Shown piece by piece: positions 18,393-29,500 of a stretch of DNA of 64,000 bases. Below the pieces are notes generated by a model. The model saw only the letters and a program-made list of their open reading frames with translations, was not told where the DNA came from and made no database searches. The position numbers and the translations under genes are program-made. The DNA is from Gordonia sp. PP30. Its GTDB lineage: Bacteria > Actinomycetota > Actinomycetes > Mycobacteriales > Mycobacteriaceae. Where the stretch lies: NCBI RefSeq assembly GCF_023100845.1, contig NZ_CP095864.1, forward strand, positions 1,798,001 through 1,862,000. Reading direction: 5' to 3'. Within the stretch, counting starts at the first letter, position 1; every line of letters starts with the position of its first letter.

Positions 18393-20498
18393 TCACGACG
18401 CGATGACCAACTCGCCGGTCGCGCGAGTCATCGCGATGTAGCGACTCACCGCGCCCGGCAGCCCGTCGCCGAACGACGCGGGCGCGCACACGATCACCAG
18501 GTCGAACTCCAGCCCGCTCGTTCCGGCCGGATCGAGCGCGACGACCCGCGGCCGCTCCGGAATCGAGGCCAGGACCTCCGGCGTGGCGATCACGCACGAC
18601 ACGCCGTCGTGCTCGGCGAGCCACTCGTCGAGCACGACGGGCACCTCGGCCAGCGAGCACTCGCGCACCGGCCGTCCGGTGCCGCGCACCGAGTCGGGCA
18701 CGTTCGCATCCGGGAGCACCCGGATGATCTCCCGAGCGGCGACGTCCATCACCTCGCGCGGCGTGCGATAGTTCAGGCCGAGCCGCGCCACCCGGATGTT
18801 CCGCAGCCCGCAGCGGCGCAACCGCTCCTCCCACGATTCGGCGAACCCGCCCCGGGCCTGCGCCCGGTCACCGACGACGGTGAAGCCGCTCGCGCGGCAG
18901 CGCCGCCGCAGCATCGCCCACTCGGCGTCCGTGAGCTCCTGGGCCTCGTCGACGACGACGTGCGCGAACGGTCCGGCGAGCCGGTCGGGCTCGGCGTCGG
19001 GAAGGCCCGAATAGTCGGTGGTCAGCGCGGCCATGCCGCCGAACGAGAACTGCTGGACCAGGCCCTCGCGGTCGTCGTCGGCGGCCACCAGCTCGTCCAG
19101 GACGTCGGCCATCACGCGCCGCTGTTCGGCGGTCTCCGCGTCCCGTCGGCGCTCCCGCGCGAGCGCATCGGCGTCACCCAGTCGGTGCCGGGCGGCGTCG
19201 AGCAGCGGCAGATCGGCCCGCGTCCACGCGTAGCCGTCCGCGCGCCGCAGCAGGCGGACCTCCCGGTCGGACAGGGCCGGTGCGCAGTACCGCAGGTACG
19301 CGGGAACGGTCCACAGATCGGCGATCACGTCGCGTGCGTCGAGCAGCGGCCACGCCCGGGCGATCTCGGCGCGGAGTCCGGTGAGGGGCAGGGTGTCGTG
19401 GCGGGCGGAGAGCACCTCGACCAGGGCGTCGAGGATCGCCGGCCGCGCCTCGTTGTGCGGCGTGCCCGGCTCGACGCCGTCGAAGGCCAGCGCCCAGTCC
19501 GCCGGTGTCACCTCGACGTTCGTTCCGCCGCTCTCGACGACGACCGGCTCGGCCGGCGGCTCCTCGTAGAACGCGACCGCCCGCTCGATCGCGCCGGTCA
19601 GCCGCGATTTCGCCGCCGCGACCTCGCGGTCGGTGTCCGGCCCGGCGGAGCGGCCCTCGGGAACCAGGTCGCCGATCGTGGCGAACCGGGTGCCCTCCTC
19701 GCCGAGGTCGGGCAGCACGTCCGCCACGTACGCGAGATACCGGTCGGTGGGGCCGACGAACAGCACACCGCCGCGCGCCGCGCCGACCCTCGGATCGGCG
19801 TACAGCAGATACGCCGCCCGATGCAGCGCCACCACCGTCTTCCCGGTGCCCGGGCCGCCGTCGACCACCAGCGTGCCGGGCGAGTCGTCCCGGATGATCG
19901 CGTGCTGGTCGGCGGCGAGCGTGGCCAGAACGTCGCGCATCCGGGTGGTCCGGGCGTCGGCGAGAGAGGCCAGGAACGACGACTCCGCGTCCAGCGCGCC
20001 GCCGTGCACCAGCCCCTCGTCGGTGAGCGCCTCGTCCCAGTAGTCGACGACGCGCCCGCCCGACCAGCGGTACCGGCGGCGGGCGACGAGGCCGGACGGC
20101 GTCGCCCGGGAGGCCGCGAAGAACGGCGCGGCGGCCGGTGTGCGCCAGTCGAGGAGCAGTTCCCGGCCGTCGCGGCCGGTGACGCCGAGCCGCCCGAGGT
20201 AGACCAGCGACCCGTCCGCACCGGTCATCCGCCCCAGGCACAGGTCGGCGCCGCGGCGGCGCAGCAACGCGAGGCGCGCGGTGAGTGTGCGGATCTCGGC
20301 GTCACGCTCGACGGCTTCCCGCCCGGCGCGGGCCGGAATCGCGCGCAGTGTGTCCAGCCGGTCGGAGACGGCGCCCGCCTGCGCGCTGACGGCGGCGTCG
20401 ACGGCGGCGAAGTGCGCGTCGTCGCCGTCGATGAGCGACGCGACGGTCTTGCGGGCGAGGGAGGCGGGCAGGCGGAAGTGCGACGATCCGGCGGGCAA
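18393..20498 (-). CDS. helR: HelD/HelR-type RNA polymerase-recycling ATPase
   Basis: A 701-aa UvrD/Rep-like superfamily 1 ATPase. A coiled-coil N-terminal arm (residues 20-85) precedes Walker A GGPGTGKTVVALHRA (about 217); Walker B VVDEAQELTD and GDRAQARGG follow, and the C-terminus has TSGLEFDLVIV. This is the HelD family, which binds RNA polymerase and removes it from DNA; actinobacterial HelR displaces rifamycins. Start is TTG 20498 with GAGGAG 6 nt upstream. The RAE-like site upstream supports the HelR assignment, which is inference from motif and context. Confidence 0.8.
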   Translation of the reverse strand: MPAGSSHFRLPASLARKTVASLIDGDDAHFAAVDAAVSAQAGAVSDRLDTLRAIPARAGREAVERDAEIRTLTARLALLRRRGADLCLGRMTGADGSLVYLGRLGVTGRDGRELLLDWRTPAAAPFFAASRATPSGLVARRRYRWSGGRVVDYWDEALTDEGLVHGGALDAESSFLASLADARTTRMRDVLATLAADQHAIIRDDSPGTLVVDGGPGTGKTVVALHRAAYLLYADPRVGAARGGVLFVGPTDRYLAYVADVLPDLGEEGTRFATIGDLVPEGRSAGPDTDREVAAAKSRLTGAIERAVAFYEEPPAEPVVVESGGTNVEVTPADWALAFDGVEPGTPHNEARPAILDALVEVLSARHDTLPLTGLRAEIARAWPLLDARDVIADLWTVPAYLRYCAPALSDREVRLLRRADGYAWTRADLPLLDAARHRLGDADALARERRRDAETAEQRRVMADVLDELVAADDDREGLVQQFSFGGMAALTTDYSGLPDAEPDRLAGPFAHVVVDEAQELTDAEWAMLRRRCRASGFTVVGDRAQARGGFAESWEERLRRCGLRNIRVARLGLNYRTPREVMDVAAREIIRVLPDANVPDSVRGTGRPVRECSLAEVPVVLDEWLAEHDGVSCVIATPEVLASIPERPRVVALDPAGTSGLEFDLVIVCAPASFGDGLPGAVSRYIAMTRATGELVIAS

Positions 20499-20544
20499 AG
20501 AGGGCTCCTCACGAGTGGTGAGCAGCGATTATGCGCCCCGTATC

Positions 20545-20563
20545 GGCCCTTGCCGCAAGCCCC
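20545..20563 (-). promoter_or_regulatory. Rifamycin-associated element (RAE)-like site
   Basis: The 19-bp sequence GGCCCTTGCCGCAAGCCCC is an imperfect inverted repeat; its complement GGGGCTTGCGGCAAGGGCC matches the published RAE (from memory GGGGCTTGCGGCAAGGCCC) at all but one position. RAEs precede rifamycin-inducible resistance genes including helR. It lies 47 bp upstream of the HelR-type gene. Confidence 0.7.
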
Positions 20564-20656
20564 GATGTGCGCGGTATGGTGAAAGGGGAAGAGATGTCGG
20601 CGGGGGCGGCCGAGGGCGTTGCCGGTCTTTCCGCGACCTTCACTAGAATCGTCCGC

Positions 20657-23347
20657 GTGACTACCCCTGACGCGCACAACGCGCTCCCCGCTGCCTGGAA
20701 TCCCGCTGAGCACGAGGAAGCCCTGTACGAGGGCTGGGTAGCGGCCGGGTACTTCACCGCCGACGCGACCAGCGACAAGCCCGGCTATTCGATCGTGCTG
20801 CCGCCGCCGAACGTGACCGGCTCCCTGCATATGGGGCACGCCCTCGACCACACCCTGATGGACACCCTGACCCGCCGCAAGCGGATGCAGGGCTACGAGG
20901 TGCTGTGGCTGCCCGGCATGGACCACGCCGGTATCGCGACGCAGAGCATCGTCGAGAAGCAGCTCGTCGCCGCCGGCACCAGCAAGGAGGCGCTCGGGCG
21001 CGAGGCCTTCATCGAGAAGGTCTGGGAGTGGAAGCGCGAGTCCGGCGGCACCATTCAGGGTCAGATGCGCCGCCTCGGTGACGGCGTGGACTGGTCGCGC
21101 GACCGCTTCACCATGGACGAGGGCCTGTCCCGCGCCGTGCAGTCCATCTTCAAGAAGCTGTACGACGACGGCCTCATCTACCGCGCCGAGCGCCTGGTCA
21201 ACTGGTCGCCGGTGCTGCAGACCGCGATCAGCGACATCGAGGTCAAGTTCGAGGAGGTGGAAGGCGAACTCGTCTCCTTCCGCTACGGCTCGATGAACGA
21301 CGACGAGCCGCACATCGTCGTCGCCACCACCCGGATGGAGACCATGCTCGGCGACACCGCGATCGCCGTGCACCCCGACGACGAGCGGTACCGGCACCTC
21401 GTCGGCACGCAGCTCTCGCATCCCTTCCTCGACCGCACCGTCCCGGTGATCGCCGACGACTACGTCGACCCCGAATTCGGTTCCGGCGCGGTCAAGATCA
21501 CCCCCGCGCACGACCCCAACGACTTCGAGATGGGCCTGCGGCACGACCTGCCGATGCCCACCATCATGGACAAGACCGGACGCATCGAGGGCACCGGAAC
21601 GCGGTTCGACGGCCTCGACCGCTTCGAGGCGCGCGTGGCGGTCCGCGAGGCGCTCGCGGAGCAGGGCCGCATCGTCAAGGAGATCCGCCCCTACCTGCAC
21701 AGCGTCGGGCATTCCGAGCGCTCCGGCGAGAGCATCGAGCCGCGGCTGTCGCTCCAGTGGTGGGTCAAGGTCTCTTCGCTGGCCAAGGCCGCCGGCGATG
21801 CCGTCCGGAACGGTGACACCGTGATCCACCCGGCCAGCCAGGAACCGCGCTGGTTCGACTGGGTCGACGGCATGCACGACTGGTGCATCTCCCGCCAGCT
21901 GTGGTGGGGGCACCGCATCCCGATCTGGTACTCGCCCGAGGGCGAGTACCGCTGCTTCGGCCCCGACGAGACGGCGCCGGAGGGCTGGGAACAGGACCCG
22001 GACGTCCTGGACACCTGGTTCAGCTCCGGCCTGTGGCCCTTCTCCACCATGGGCTGGCCCGAGCGCACCGACGAGATCGAGAAGTTCTACCCGACGTCGG
22101 TGCTGGTCACCGGGTACGACATCCTGTTCTTCTGGGTCGCCCGCATGATGATGTTCGGCACCTACGTCGGCAAGCTCGACGACGCCGGTCTGGCCGGTGA
22201 CAAGGCCGTCGTCCCGTTCGAGAACGTCTTCCTCCACGGCCTGGTGCGCGACGAGCACGGCCGCAAGATGAGCAAGTCCAAGGGCAACGGCATCGACCCG
22301 CTCGACTGGATCGACCGCTTCGGCGCCGACGCCCTGCGCTTCACCCTGGCGCGCGGGGCCAACCCGGGCAGCGACATCTCGGTCGGCGAATCCCACGCGC
22401 AGTCCTCGCGCAACTTCGCCACCAAGCTGTTCAACGCCACCAAGTTCGCCCTGATGAACGGTGCACGAGTGGGGGAGTTGCCGCCCCGCGAGGAGCTGAC
22501 CGTCGCCGACCGCTGGATCCTCGGCCGCCTCGACCAGGTGCTGTCCGACGTCGACTCCGGCTTCGAATCCTACGAGTTCTCCAAGGCCTGCGAGGCGCTC
22601 TACCACTTCGCGTGGGACGAGGTCTGCGACTGGTACCTCGAGCTGGCGAAGGTGCAGAACAGCGAGCATTTCGACGAGCTCAACGGGCGGGCGGACGAGC
22701 TCAACGGGCGGCGGAAGGAGACCACCGCGCTGGTCCTCGGCACGGTGCTCGACAAGCTGCTCCGTGCCCTCTCGCCGGTCATGCCGTTCGTCACGGAGAC
22801 CCTCTGGAAGGCGCTCACCGGCGAGGAATCCGTCGTCGTCGCGTCCTGGCCGGAGGTCTCCGGCGAGTCGTACGACGAGGCGGCGGCCACCGCGATCGAC
22901 GACCTCCAGAAACTCGTGACCGAAGTGCGCCGCTTCCGCAGCGACCAGGGCCTCAATCCCGGCCAGCGGGTCGCCGCGCAGGTCAGCGGGCTCACCCCGG
23001 ATCTGGCCGGCATGCGCCCGTACCTGGACGCGCTGGCCAGACTCACCCCGGCCGGCGACGACTTCGCCGCGACCGCGACGGTCGAGGTGCGGCTGTCGTC
23101 GTGTACGCCGACCGTCGCCATCGACACGTCCGGGCAGGTCGACGTGGAGGCCGAGCGCAAGCGTGCGGCGAAGGACCTGGCCGCCGCCGAGAAGGAGTTG
23201 GCCGGGACCACCGCCAAGCTCGGCAACGAACAGTTCCTCGCCAAGGCGCCGGACGCGGTGGTCGCCAAGATCAGCGCGCGCCGGGAACTCGCCGAGGCCG
23301 AGGTGGCGCGCCTGACGGCCAAGCTGGCGGAGCTGAACGCCCGGTGA
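20657..23347 (+). CDS. valS: Valyl-tRNA synthetase
   Basis: An 896-aa class I aminoacyl-tRNA synthetase. HIGH-type motif [13 protein letters not shown] (about residues 49-61), editing domain, KMSKS in [13 protein letters not shown], anticodon-binding domain and C-terminal coiled-coil arm ([20 protein letters not shown]). I use GTG 20657, which matches the length of mycobacterial ValS; an ATG at 20594 with a good ribosome binding site would add 21 residues. Its stop overlaps the folC GTG. Confidence 0.94.
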   Translation: MTTPDAHNALPAAWNPAEHEEALYEGWVAAGYFTADATSDKPGYSIVLPPPNVTGSLHMGHALDHTLMDTLTRRKRMQGYEVLWLPGMDHAGIATQSIVEKQLVAAGTSKEALGREAFIEKVWEWKRESGGTIQGQMRRLGDGVDWSRDRFTMDEGLSRAVQSIFKKLYDDGLIYRAERLVNWSPVLQTAISDIEVKFEEVEGELVSFRYGSMNDDEPHIVVATTRMETMLGDTAIAVHPDDERYRHLVGTQLSHPFLDRTVPVIADDYVDPEFGSGAVKITPAHDPNDFEMGLRHDLPMPTIMDKTGRIEGTGTRFDGLDRFEARVAVREALAEQGRIVKEIRPYLHSVGHSERSGESIEPRLSLQWWVKVSSLAKAAGDAVRNGDTVIHPASQEPRWFDWVDGMHDWCISRQLWWGHRIPIWYSPEGEYRCFGPDETAPEGWEQDPDVLDTWFSSGLWPFSTMGWPERTDEIEKFYPTSVLVTGYDILFFWVARMMMFGTYVGKLDDAGLAGDKAVVPFENVFLHGLVRDEHGRKMSKSKGNGIDPLDWIDRFGADALRFTLARGANPGSDISVGESHAQSSRNFATKLFNATKFALMNGARVGELPPREELTVADRWILGRLDQVLSDVDSGFESYEFSKACEALYHFAWDEVCDWYLELAKVQNSEHFDELNGRADELNGRRKETTALVLGTVLDKLLRALSPVMPFVTETLWKALTGEESVVVASWPEVSGESYDEAAATAIDDLQKLVTEVRRFRSDQGLNPGQRVAAQVSGLTPDLAGMRPYLDALARLTPAGDDFAATATVEVRLSSCTPTVAIDTSGQVDVEAERKRAAKDLAAAEKELAGTTAKLGNEQFLAKAPDAVVAKISARRELAEAEVARLTAKLAELNAR

Positions 23348-24738
23348 GCGACGAGGACGCCCTCGCCGAGCTGGCCGCCGTCGAGGCCGAGCTCGATACA
23401 CGCTGGCCGGAGACCAAGATCGAGCCCTCGCTGACGCGGATCACGGCACTCATGGAACTGCTCGGGAATCCGCAGCGCGCGTACCCGTCGATCCACATCG
23501 CAGGCACCAACGGCAAGACCTCGACCACCCGGATGATCGACGCGCTGCTGCGCGCCTTCCATCGCCGTACCGGCCGCATCACCAGCCCGCACCTGCAGCT
23601 GGTGACCGAACGTATCGCGATCGACGGCGCGCCGATCAGCCCGCGGACCTACGTCGACACCTACCGCGACCTGGAGCCGTACATCACCATGGTCGATGAT
23701 TCCTCGGAGTCGCAGGGCGGACCGCGGATGAGCAAGTTCGAGGTGCTCACGGCCATGGCGTACGCGGCCTTCGCCGAGGCGCCGATCGAGGTGGCCGTCG
23801 TGGAGACCGGGATGGGCGGCCGCTGGGACGCCACCAACGTGATCGACTCCTCGGTCGCGGTGATCACGCCGATCGCCTTCGACCACGCCGACTACCTGGG
23901 CGACACGCTCACCGCGATCGCGGGGGAGAAGGCCGGAATCATCAAGCCCGGCGACAGCGAGGCCCTGGTCCCCGACGACCAGGTGACGATCATCGGCCGC
24001 CAGCAGCCGGAGGCGATGGACGTCTTGCTCCGCGAGGCGGTGGCGGCGGAGACCGTGGTCGCGCGGCTGAATTCGGAGTTCGCCGTGCTCGACACGCGCA
24101 CCGCCGTCGGCGGACAACTGCTCACCATCCAGGGGCTCGGCGGCGTGTACGACGAGATCTTCCTCCCGCTGCACGGCACGCACCAGGCGGAGAACGCCGC
24201 CGTCGCGCTCGCCGCGGTCGAGGCGTTCTTCGGCGCGGGCGCCGAGCGGGCGCTCGACATCGACCTGGTGCGCGCCGGCTTCGCCGGTGTCGACAGCCCC
24301 GGGCGCCTAGAGCGGGTGCGCAGCGCGCCGACCGTGTTCGTGGATGCCGCGCACAATCCGCACGGCGGCGCGGCGCTGGCCACCGCGCTGGAGGAGGAGT
24401 TCGACTTCCGCCGCCTCATCGGCGTGATCGGCATGCTCGGCGACAAGGACGCCCGCGGCTTCCTCACCGAGGTGGAGCCGGTGCTCGATGTCGTCGTCAT
24501 CACCGACAACGGCTCGCCGCGGGCCCTCGATCCGCAGCTGCTCGCCGACCTCGCGATCGAGGTCTTCGGCGAGGAGCGCGTGGTGATCGAGCCCTTCCTG
24601 CCCGACGCGGTCGCCGCCGCCATCGGTCTGGCCGAAGAGGGCGACGACGAGACCCTGTCCGGCGCGGGCGTGGTGATCACCGGTTCGGTGGTCACCGCGG
24701 GCGCCGGGCGCACGCTGTTCGGCAAGGAGCCCGCATGA
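23344..24738 (+). CDS. folC: Folylpolyglutamate / dihydrofolate synthase
   Basis: A 464-aa Mur-ligase-family enzyme that adds glutamate to dihydropteroate and folates. P-loop [15 protein letters not shown] at about residue 45; the second motif [13 protein letters not shown] and the C-terminal Mur ligase domain with [11 protein letters not shown] follow. Start GTG overlaps the valS stop (GTGA), and its own stop overlaps the next ATG. The valS-folC-DUF4233-ndk order is typical for Mycobacteriales. Confidence 0.94.
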   Translation: MSDEDALAELAAVEAELDTRWPETKIEPSLTRITALMELLGNPQRAYPSIHIAGTNGKTSTTRMIDALLRAFHRRTGRITSPHLQLVTERIAIDGAPISPRTYVDTYRDLEPYITMVDDSSESQGGPRMSKFEVLTAMAYAAFAEAPIEVAVVETGMGGRWDATNVIDSSVAVITPIAFDHADYLGDTLTAIAGEKAGIIKPGDSEALVPDDQVTIIGRQQPEAMDVLLREAVAAETVVARLNSEFAVLDTRTAVGGQLLTIQGLGGVYDEIFLPLHGTHQAENAAVALAAVEAFFGAGAERALDIDLVRAGFAGVDSPGRLERVRSAPTVFVDAAHNPHGGAALATALEEEFDFRRLIGVIGMLGDKDARGFLTEVEPVLDVVVITDNGSPRALDPQLLADLAIEVFGEERVVIEPFLPDAVAAAIGLAEEGDDETLSGAGVVITGSVVTAGAGRTLFGKEPA

Positions 24739-25163
24739 GTGCCGCGACCGAGTCCCCGGGCAGCGACGCCCAGCCGCAGCGGTTCACCGCCCCGGCCACC
24801 GATCCGTGGAAGGGATTCCGCGGCATCATGGCCGCCGTGCTGATCCTGGAAGCGATCGTCGTCGGCCTGACCTTCCCGGTGGTCGCCAAGCTGACCCAGC
24901 ACGGCGTCACCTGGGCGTCGGGCCTCTACCTGGGCATCGTCTGTCTGCTGCTGATCCTGCTGTCCGGAATGCAGCGCCGCCCGCACGCCCTGGCGATCAA
25001 CCTCGCGATGCAGGTGCCGGTGATCCTCGGCGGCCTCTTCCAGGGGTCGATCGCGATCGTCGGCGTGGTCTTCCTGTGCGTCTGGATCTACATCGTCTAC
25101 ATCAAGCGCGACGTGGAACGCCGGATCGCCCGCGGCAAGCTGCCCGGACAGCGTCCGGTCTGA
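24735..25163 (+). CDS. DUF4233 membrane protein
   Basis: A 142-aa integral membrane protein with four predicted helices (from IMAAVLILEAIVVGL, GLYLGIVCLLLILL, LAINLAMQVPVILGG and IAIVGVVFLCVWIYIVY) and a basic C-terminus. ATGA overlap with folC shows translational coupling. DUF4233 proteins are conserved between folC and ndk in actinobacteria; their function is unknown. Confidence 0.87.
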   Translation: MSAATESPGSDAQPQRFTAPATDPWKGFRGIMAAVLILEAIVVGLTFPVVAKLTQHGVTWASGLYLGIVCLLLILLSGMQRRPHALAINLAMQVPVILGGLFQGSIAIVGVVFLCVWIYIVYIKRDVERRIARGKLPGQRPV

Positions 25164-25222
25164 TCTGGGCTACACTCGGCCACGAGCACATGGCGGTCGG
25201 GTGGAATGCGGGAAGCGGTGAC

Positions 25223-25738
25223 ATGACGAGAACTCGTCGAATGGGAATGGTGCTGGCCGTGGTCCTGCCGGTCGTGGCGATGGTCCTGGCGGCCGCGCCC
25301 GCGCGAGCGTTGCCGGGAGCGAGCGAGGCGGGCGGGCAGCCGCACACCATCCTCGATACCGCGGACCTGCAGCGCGGCGGCACGCCCGATCCCGGGCTGC
25401 GCAATGCCATGCCCGCCGCGCCGCTCGATCAGACCGACGACGAGGTGGTCCCCGGCGCGCCGATGCCGGTGCCGGCCGGTGCCTTCGGCTACCTCGCCAC
25501 CCGCAGTGCGACGCTGTGGCTCGCCGCGCAGGACCCGGCCGGCCGGATCAAGGCGCTGCCGGTCCCGCCGTCGTACCGTCCGGCCAACGACGCACTCGCC
25601 GCCCAGATGGACCGCGAGCTGACGGCCGCGGTGAAGACCAAGGGCGCCTGCGTGCAGATCATCATCGATCCGAACGTCGGCGGCGGAAATCTGTTCCAGT
25701 ACGGCGTCTGGTCGGTCGACCGGCAGTACTGCCCGTAG
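25223..25738 (+). CDS. Secreted protein of unknown function
   Basis: A 171-aa protein with a signal peptide ([20 protein letters not shown], likely cut after ARA). The mature region is Pro/Ala-rich, then a short domain ending with two cysteines (GACVQIIID and RQYCP) that may pair. Start ATG 25223 has GGGAAG upstream. No family recognised. It sits between DUF4233 and ndk. Confidence 0.65.
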   Translation: MTRTRRMGMVLAVVLPVVAMVLAAAPARALPGASEAGGQPHTILDTADLQRGGTPDPGLRNAMPAAPLDQTDDEVVPGAPMPVPAGAFGYLATRSATLWLAAQDPAGRIKALPVPPSYRPANDALAAQMDRELTAAVKTKGACVQIIIDPNVGGGNLFQYGVWSVDRQYCP

Positions 25739-25788
25739 ACGCGGCCACACCGTGCCGCGCGACGTCGCGCCCGCTACAGTGTGACCTC

Positions 25789-26205
25789 GTGACTGAACAG
25801 ACTCTCGTTCTCATCAAGCCCGACGGCGTCCAGCGTGCGCTGATCGGCGAAGTGATCTCCCGCATCGAGCGCAAGGGGCTGCGCCTGGCCGCTCTGGAAC
25901 TGCGCCAGGTGACCACCGAGCTGGCCTCCGAGCACTACGCCGAGCACGCCGAGCGGCCCTTCTTCGGGGAGCTGCTGGAGTTCATCACCTCCGGTCCGGT
26001 CGTCGCGATGGTCGTCGAGGGCGAGCGGGCCATCCCGGCCTTCCGGCAGCTGGCCGGCGGCACCGATCCCGTCGAGAAGGCCACCCCGGGCACCATCCGC
26101 GGCGATTTCGGCCTCGAGACCCAGTTCAACATCGTGCACGGGTCCGACTCGGCCGAGTCCGCCGCGCGCGAGATCGCGCTCTGGTTTCCCTCGCTGAATT
26201 CCTGA
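25789..26205 (+). CDS. ndk: Nucleoside diphosphate kinase
   Basis: A 138-aa Ndk that balances NTP pools by phosphotransfer from ATP to NDPs. N-terminal [12 protein letters not shown] and the active-site His in [12 protein letters not shown]. Length matches bacterial Ndk (136-143 aa). Start GTG 25789. Confidence 0.95.
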   Translation: MTEQTLVLIKPDGVQRALIGEVISRIERKGLRLAALELRQVTTELASEHYAEHAERPFFGELLEFITSGPVVAMVVEGERAIPAFRQLAGGTDPVEKATPGTIRGDFGLETQFNIVHGSDSAESAAREIALWFPSLNS

Positions 26206-26520
26206 CAGATCGCCTGATCAACCTCCCTGCCGACGCGGCGCGGGAGGGTCCTGATTCCCGGCCGTGTGCGGGAAACGGGTGAACGTGTGGGATACTTGCC
26301 TCGTCGGAGACATCACACTTTGGTGACTTCGATGCGACTACCAGCGCAGCGGCTGTCTACCCACGGCCGGCGCGGTGATCGTCGACAAGCAAGGCGTCGT
26401 CAGCGACGCGAAGACCACATAACACCCGGCCGGAGACGGCCGCACACATAGGGAAGGGCCCTCGCGTGGCCGCGTCGGTGCGATTTTCGCCGACGCGCCC
26501 GGGGGTCTGAAGGAGACCAC
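26206..26520 (+). promoter_or_regulatory. Long leader region upstream of rne
   Basis: 315 bp without a convincing gene. A possible -10 element GATACT lies at 26291-26296, giving a leader of about 220 nt. It holds hairpin CGGCCG-GAGA-CGGCCG (26427-26442) and a second stem CGCGTCGG/CCGACGCG (26471-26497) close to the AAGGAG ribosome binding site of rne. Long structured 5' UTRs are known targets of RNase E autoregulation; that role here is inference. Confidence 0.4.
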
Positions 26521-29500
26521 GTGACCGATACCGGGTCGCCGACCGACGCACAGCCGTCGGACAATTCGGCGGAAGCATTTCCCGCACGACTTCGTGTGCA
26601 CGCACTCGCCCGCACGCTGGGGGTAACCAGCCGGGACGTGCTTGCGCACCTGCATGAACTGGGCGTCGTCGCCCGCTCGGCGTCCTCGTCGATCAGCGGC
26701 GAGCAGGCGCAGTCCGTCGCCGACCGCCTGGCCGCGCCGGCCGAGGCCGAGTCGGCGGCCGAACCCGAACTCGCGGCCGAGCCCGCGCCTGCGGCCGAAT
26801 CCGCCGGGGCGGTGACCGAGTCGCTGTTCTCGGCGATCACCGTCGAGGAACCGAGCGCTGCCGGGGCCGTCGCCGCCGAGGTGTCGCCGCTGTTCCTGCC
26901 GCCGTCGGCGCCGAAGACCGCGCCCGAGCCGGAGAAGGCCGCGGCCGGGACCAGCAAGACCGCGACCCCCGAGACCGAGACCCCCAAGGCCGAGTCCACT
27001 GCGCCGGAGAAGTCCGAGGCCGAGCCGGTGGAGACCGCCGCTGAGCAGGCCGACGAGGCCGAACAGCCGGAGGGCGCCGACACGGCCGAGAACGCCGACG
27101 ACACCGAGGACGGTCAGCAGCGTGCCCGCCGCCGCCGTCGCGGCCGCCGTGGCCGCGGCCGTGGCCGCGGTGACGCCGCTGAGACCGACGGCGCCGCCGA
27201 CGACTCCGCGGCCGACACCGAGGCACCGGCCGAGGAGACCCCGGCCGCGGAGGCCGCCGAGAGCGCGGCGGCCGAGGCGGAACCGGCCGCCGACCAGCGT
27301 GCCGACGAGAAGCGCGGCGACCGCAAGAAGGGCAAGTCGAAGAAGGCCAAGGCCGCCGCCGACGAAGAGCAGCCCGCCGAGGGCGACTCGAGTGAGACCG
27401 CCGCCGAGGACACGTCCGCCGACGACGCCGACGCCGAGGGCGAAAACGGTGACGGTGACGAGGCCGCCACCCCGACCAGCAAGCGCCGCCGCCGGCGCCG
27501 GCGCCGCAAGGGCGGCGCGGGTGACGGTGAGGAGGCCTCGCCGGACGACCCGCCGAACACCGTGGTGCACGAGCGTGAGCCGCGCGCCAAGAAGGTCCGC
27601 GACGAGGTGCAGGGCATCTCCGGATCGACGCGCCTGGAGGCGAAGCGCCAGCGCCGTCGCGACGGCCGCGATGCCGGGCGCCGTCGCCCGCCGATCCTCT
27701 CCGAGTCGGAGTTCCTGGCGCGCCGCGAGGCCGTCGAACGGGTGATGGTGGTGCGCGAGCGCGTCGTCGATCCGGCCGCGGCCGCCGCCGATCCGCACGC
27801 ACCCACCGAGGACTACACGCAGGTCGCCGTCCTGGAAGACGGTGTCCTGGTGGAGCACTTCGTGACCACCGAGACCAGCCAGTCGATGGTCGGCAACATC
27901 TACCTGGGCCGCGTGCAGAACGTGCTGCCCGGGATGGAAGCCGCCTTCGTCGACATCGGCCGCGGGCGCAACGGCGTCCTGTACGCCGGCGAGGTCAACT
28001 GGGAGGCGGCCGGCCTGGACGGCGGTTCCCGCAAGATCGAGCAGGCGCTCAAGCCCGGCGACTACGTGCTGGTGCAGGTCAGCAAGGACCCGGTCGGGCA
28101 CAAGGGAGCCCGGCTGACCACGCAGGTCTCCCTCGCGGGCCGCTACCTGGTGTACGTGCCGGGCGGGACGTCGACCGGGATCAGCCGCAAGCTGCCCGAC
28201 ACCGAACGCAAGCGGCTCAAGTCGATCCTGTCGAAGCTGGTGCCGGACGAGGCCGGGGTGATCATCCGCACCGCCTCCGAGGGCGTCAGCGCCGAGGAAC
28301 TCGGTGCCGACATCGCCCGGCTGGAGACCCAGTGGAAGGGCATCGAGGCCGCGGCCGCCGAACACACCGCGAAGGCCTCGGGTACCACCCGTGCCCTCTA
28401 CGAGGAGCCGGACCTGCTGGTCCGCGTGGTCCGCGACCTGTTCAACGAGGACTTCACCAAGCTGGTCGTCGAAGGCGAGAAGGCCTGGGACCAGGTGTCC
28501 GGCTACGTCACCAGTGTCGCGCCGGACCTGTCCGAGCGGGTGACGCGCTTCGAGAAGGAGTCGCCCACCGCGGCCGACGTCTTCGGCGTCTACCGGATCG
28601 ACGAGCAGCTCACCAAGGCGCTCGACCGCAAGGTCTGGCTGCCCTCCGGCGGCACGCTGATCATCGAGCACACCGAGGCGATGACCGTCGTCGACGTCAA
28701 CACCGGCAAGTTCACCGGGGCGGGCGGCAACCTCGAAGAGACCGTCACCCGCAACAACCTGGAGGCGGCCGAGGAGATCGTCCGCCAGATGCGGCTGCGC
28801 GACATCGGCGGCATGATCATCGTCGACTTCATCGACATGGTCCTCGAATCCAACCGCGACCTGGTGCTGCGCCGCCTCACCGAGGCGCTGGCACGTGACC
28901 GGACCCGCCATCAGGTGTCCGAGGTCACCTCGCTCGGCCTGGTCCAGATGACGCGCAAGCGGCTCGGCACCGGTCTGCTGGAGGCGTTCTCCACCACTTG
29001 CCAGACCTGCCACGGGCGCGGTGTGATCGTGCACCAGAACCCCGTCGAGGTCCGCTCCGGCGGCGAGACGCCGGGCGAGGGCGGGTCCAAGCGGTCGCGG
29101 CGGAACAAGCGCAAGAGCGAGAAGGCCGACGCTCCGGCGCCGGTCGTCGAGAGCAAGGCGCACAAGCCGGCCGCTGAGCACCCGCTGTTCAAGGCGATGG
29201 CGCACCACGAGGACGACGAGACCGGCACGATGGTCGAGGCCGTCGACGACGCCGCCGCGGCGCTCGCCGCGGAGGCCGAGTCGGCGTTCACCGCGGTCGC
29301 GGCGCTGGCCGAGGGCATGTCCGTCGAGGTGATCGAGACCGTCACCGAGGTGGTCGAGGCCGCCGAGGTGCGAGCCGAAGAGGAGACCGCGGTCGTCGCG
29401 GGCCTGGTGGTCCAGACCGAGGTCGTCGAAGCGGTGCTCGCCGGGGCAGCGGCCCCGGAAGCCGAGGCCGTCGCGGCGGAATCGGCCGCCCAGGCACCGT

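Noticed and set aside
20225..23401. 1058-codon ORF antisense to valS
   Set aside because: Repetitive Val/Leu/Gly/Arg/Asp composition mirrors valS codons; valS has full family motifs.
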